From JAZKBN01 sp040388605 (GTDB lineage: Bacteria > Bacteroidota > Bacteroidia > Cytophagales > Flexibacteraceae): DNA of 64,000 nt. A model generated the notes under the pieces. It was not told the DNA's origin. It made no database searches and saw only the letters and a list, made by a program, of their open reading frames with translations. Below are positions 63,530 to 64,000 of the stretch, piece after piece; within the stretch, counting starts at the first letter, position 1; the number at the start of each line of letters is the position of its first letter. The stretch covers positions 1-64,000 of the forward strand of contig JAZKBN010000031.1 in the NCBI GenBank assembly GCA_040388605.1. The letters are read 5' to 3'. Made by a program: the position numbers and the translations under genes.

Positions 63530-64000
63530 CTATTGCCTGCCGGCAGCAATAAAAGCGGTTATTGAGGGCAGGTACTTTGTGAACCATACCGGAAGATTTT
63601 CTTTTGTTTCCGGGTATAGTAGCTTGCCTTGCTCAATTTGGGCCAATACAATAGGTGCAGTGCCGGATGTATCGAAAATGGTCAGGGAATCAATCAGGGG
63701 CCAATAAACTTCAAGCTTTTCAAGGTTGCCTGTGAAATTGGCTTCAATGGTTGCGCGGTCAACAAAATGGCCGCCATATTTGGTTCTGTCAAGTACCCTT
63801 GCCTCAGATAAATCAGGGTCATGGAGGCCGAGAAAAAGCATACTTATATTATAACCGACATCTTTAAATCTCTTTGGAATGTCCCAGGTTGCATGGTTAA
63901 TAAAATGGCCTTCGTATACAAAAATTTGTTTATTCAAAAGTGCATCTTCTACCAATTCCTCAAAATGTGCCTTTACAAATTCGGCCGCTCTTTTATGTGC
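63530..64000 (-). CDS. Zeta-toxin-like/predicted ABC-type ATPase (COG4185-like), C-terminal part
   Basis: The last 156 residues of a gene whose start lies beyond the right edge, so the P-loop is not visible. Readable motifs are VYEGHFINHATWDIPKRFKD, NISMLFLGLHDPDLSEARVL, DRTKYGGHFVDRATIEANFT and EVYWPLIDSLTIFDTSG. The LHxPDLSxARVxxRxxxGGH(F/N)V block is characteristic of the zeta-like kinases and ATPases annotated as predicted ABC-type ATPases. Zeta toxins phosphorylate UNAG or other substrates and need an epsilon-type antitoxin. None can be seen, and many single-gene homologues are not toxins. Confidence 0.7.
   Translation of the reverse strand, partial: AHKRAAEFVKAHFEELVEDALLNKQIFVYEGHFINHATWDIPKRFKDVGYNISMLFLGLHDPDLSEARVLDRTKYGGHFVDRATIEANFTGNLEKLEVYWPLIDSLTIFDTSGTAPIVLAQIEQGKLLYPETKENLPVWFTKYLPSITAFIAAGRQ

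Noticed and set aside
1..64000. tRNA, rRNA, CRISPR or insertion-sequence content
   Set aside because: No T-arm GGTTCGAATCC-type signals, no rRNA cores, no regular repeat-spacer series and no transposase motifs were seen by eye.

Overview
The window looks like a scaffold from a Bacteroidota genome, probably a Chitinophagales/Sphingobacteriales-type bacterium; the order is inferred, the phylum is well supported. The evidence is several large secreted proteins with type IX secretion (T9SS) C-terminal sorting domains (GH5 glycanase, GH13 amylase, a 1,570-residue repeat adhesin, a 321-residue secreted protein), a PorE-like TPR/beta-propeller/OmpA lipoprotein, a long NusB, many lipoproteins, almost no Shine-Dalgarno sequences, and repeated copies of the Bacteroidota -7 promoter element TAnnTTTG. 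Three 10-N runs (45320, 48421, 54343) are assembly joins. Removing the first, and removing the third with its duplicated 8-base flank, restores intact genes. I saw no rRNA, tRNA, CRISPR array or insertion sequence.

Layout. 1-5000: the start of a secreted ice-binding-like protein, a decayed cupin gene, cmk, an orphan barstar, a small membrane protein, a GT14-like glycosyltransferase, ftsY and a lipoprotein. 5000-7600: a repeat-rich stretch around an XRE/S24 regulator and a divergent unknown gene with two operator-like palindromes between them. 7577-13900: a conserved Bacteroidota protein, the PorE-like lipoprotein, two unknown membrane-associated proteins, serS and a histidine phosphatase. 14000-18433: an apparent iron/redox operon (outer-membrane porin-like protein, Rieske lipoprotein, imelysin, di-haem DHOR cytochrome). 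18488-29900: a low-GC cyclase-like orphan, GNAT, nusB, ytxH/DUF1573, a 2-oxoacid dehydrogenase E2, a GT2, a LuxC-type reductase, a secreted protein and the GH5 enzyme.

30088-36650 is the most unusual stretch: a tightly packed minus-strand operon of two unrecognised soluble proteins, a 12-TM-type ion transporter and an ABC exporter, next to a divergent AT-rich 680-residue protein with its own promoter. 36700-47300 returns to ordinary genes: a CapD-type epimerase, an MFS transporter, an outer-membrane barrel, GT2, scpB, a duplicated SRPBCC protein divergent from a GlxA/AraC-type regulator, and hrpB. 47390-48323 is a compact AT-rich Panacea-domain toxin-antitoxin pair. The rest holds the giant T9SS adhesin, an isolated nuoH, a Ppx/GppA phosphatase, an M28 peptidase, an FGE-like protein, the secreted GH13 amylase, and a truncated zeta-like ATPase at the right edge.

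Together the genes suggest a polysaccharide-degrading, surface-active heterotroph. The poorly known accessory content sits mainly in AT-rich islands (10.6-11.7 kb, 18.5-19.3 kb, 30-36.6 kb, 47.3-48.3 kb). Families were assigned by reading motifs; no database search was run.
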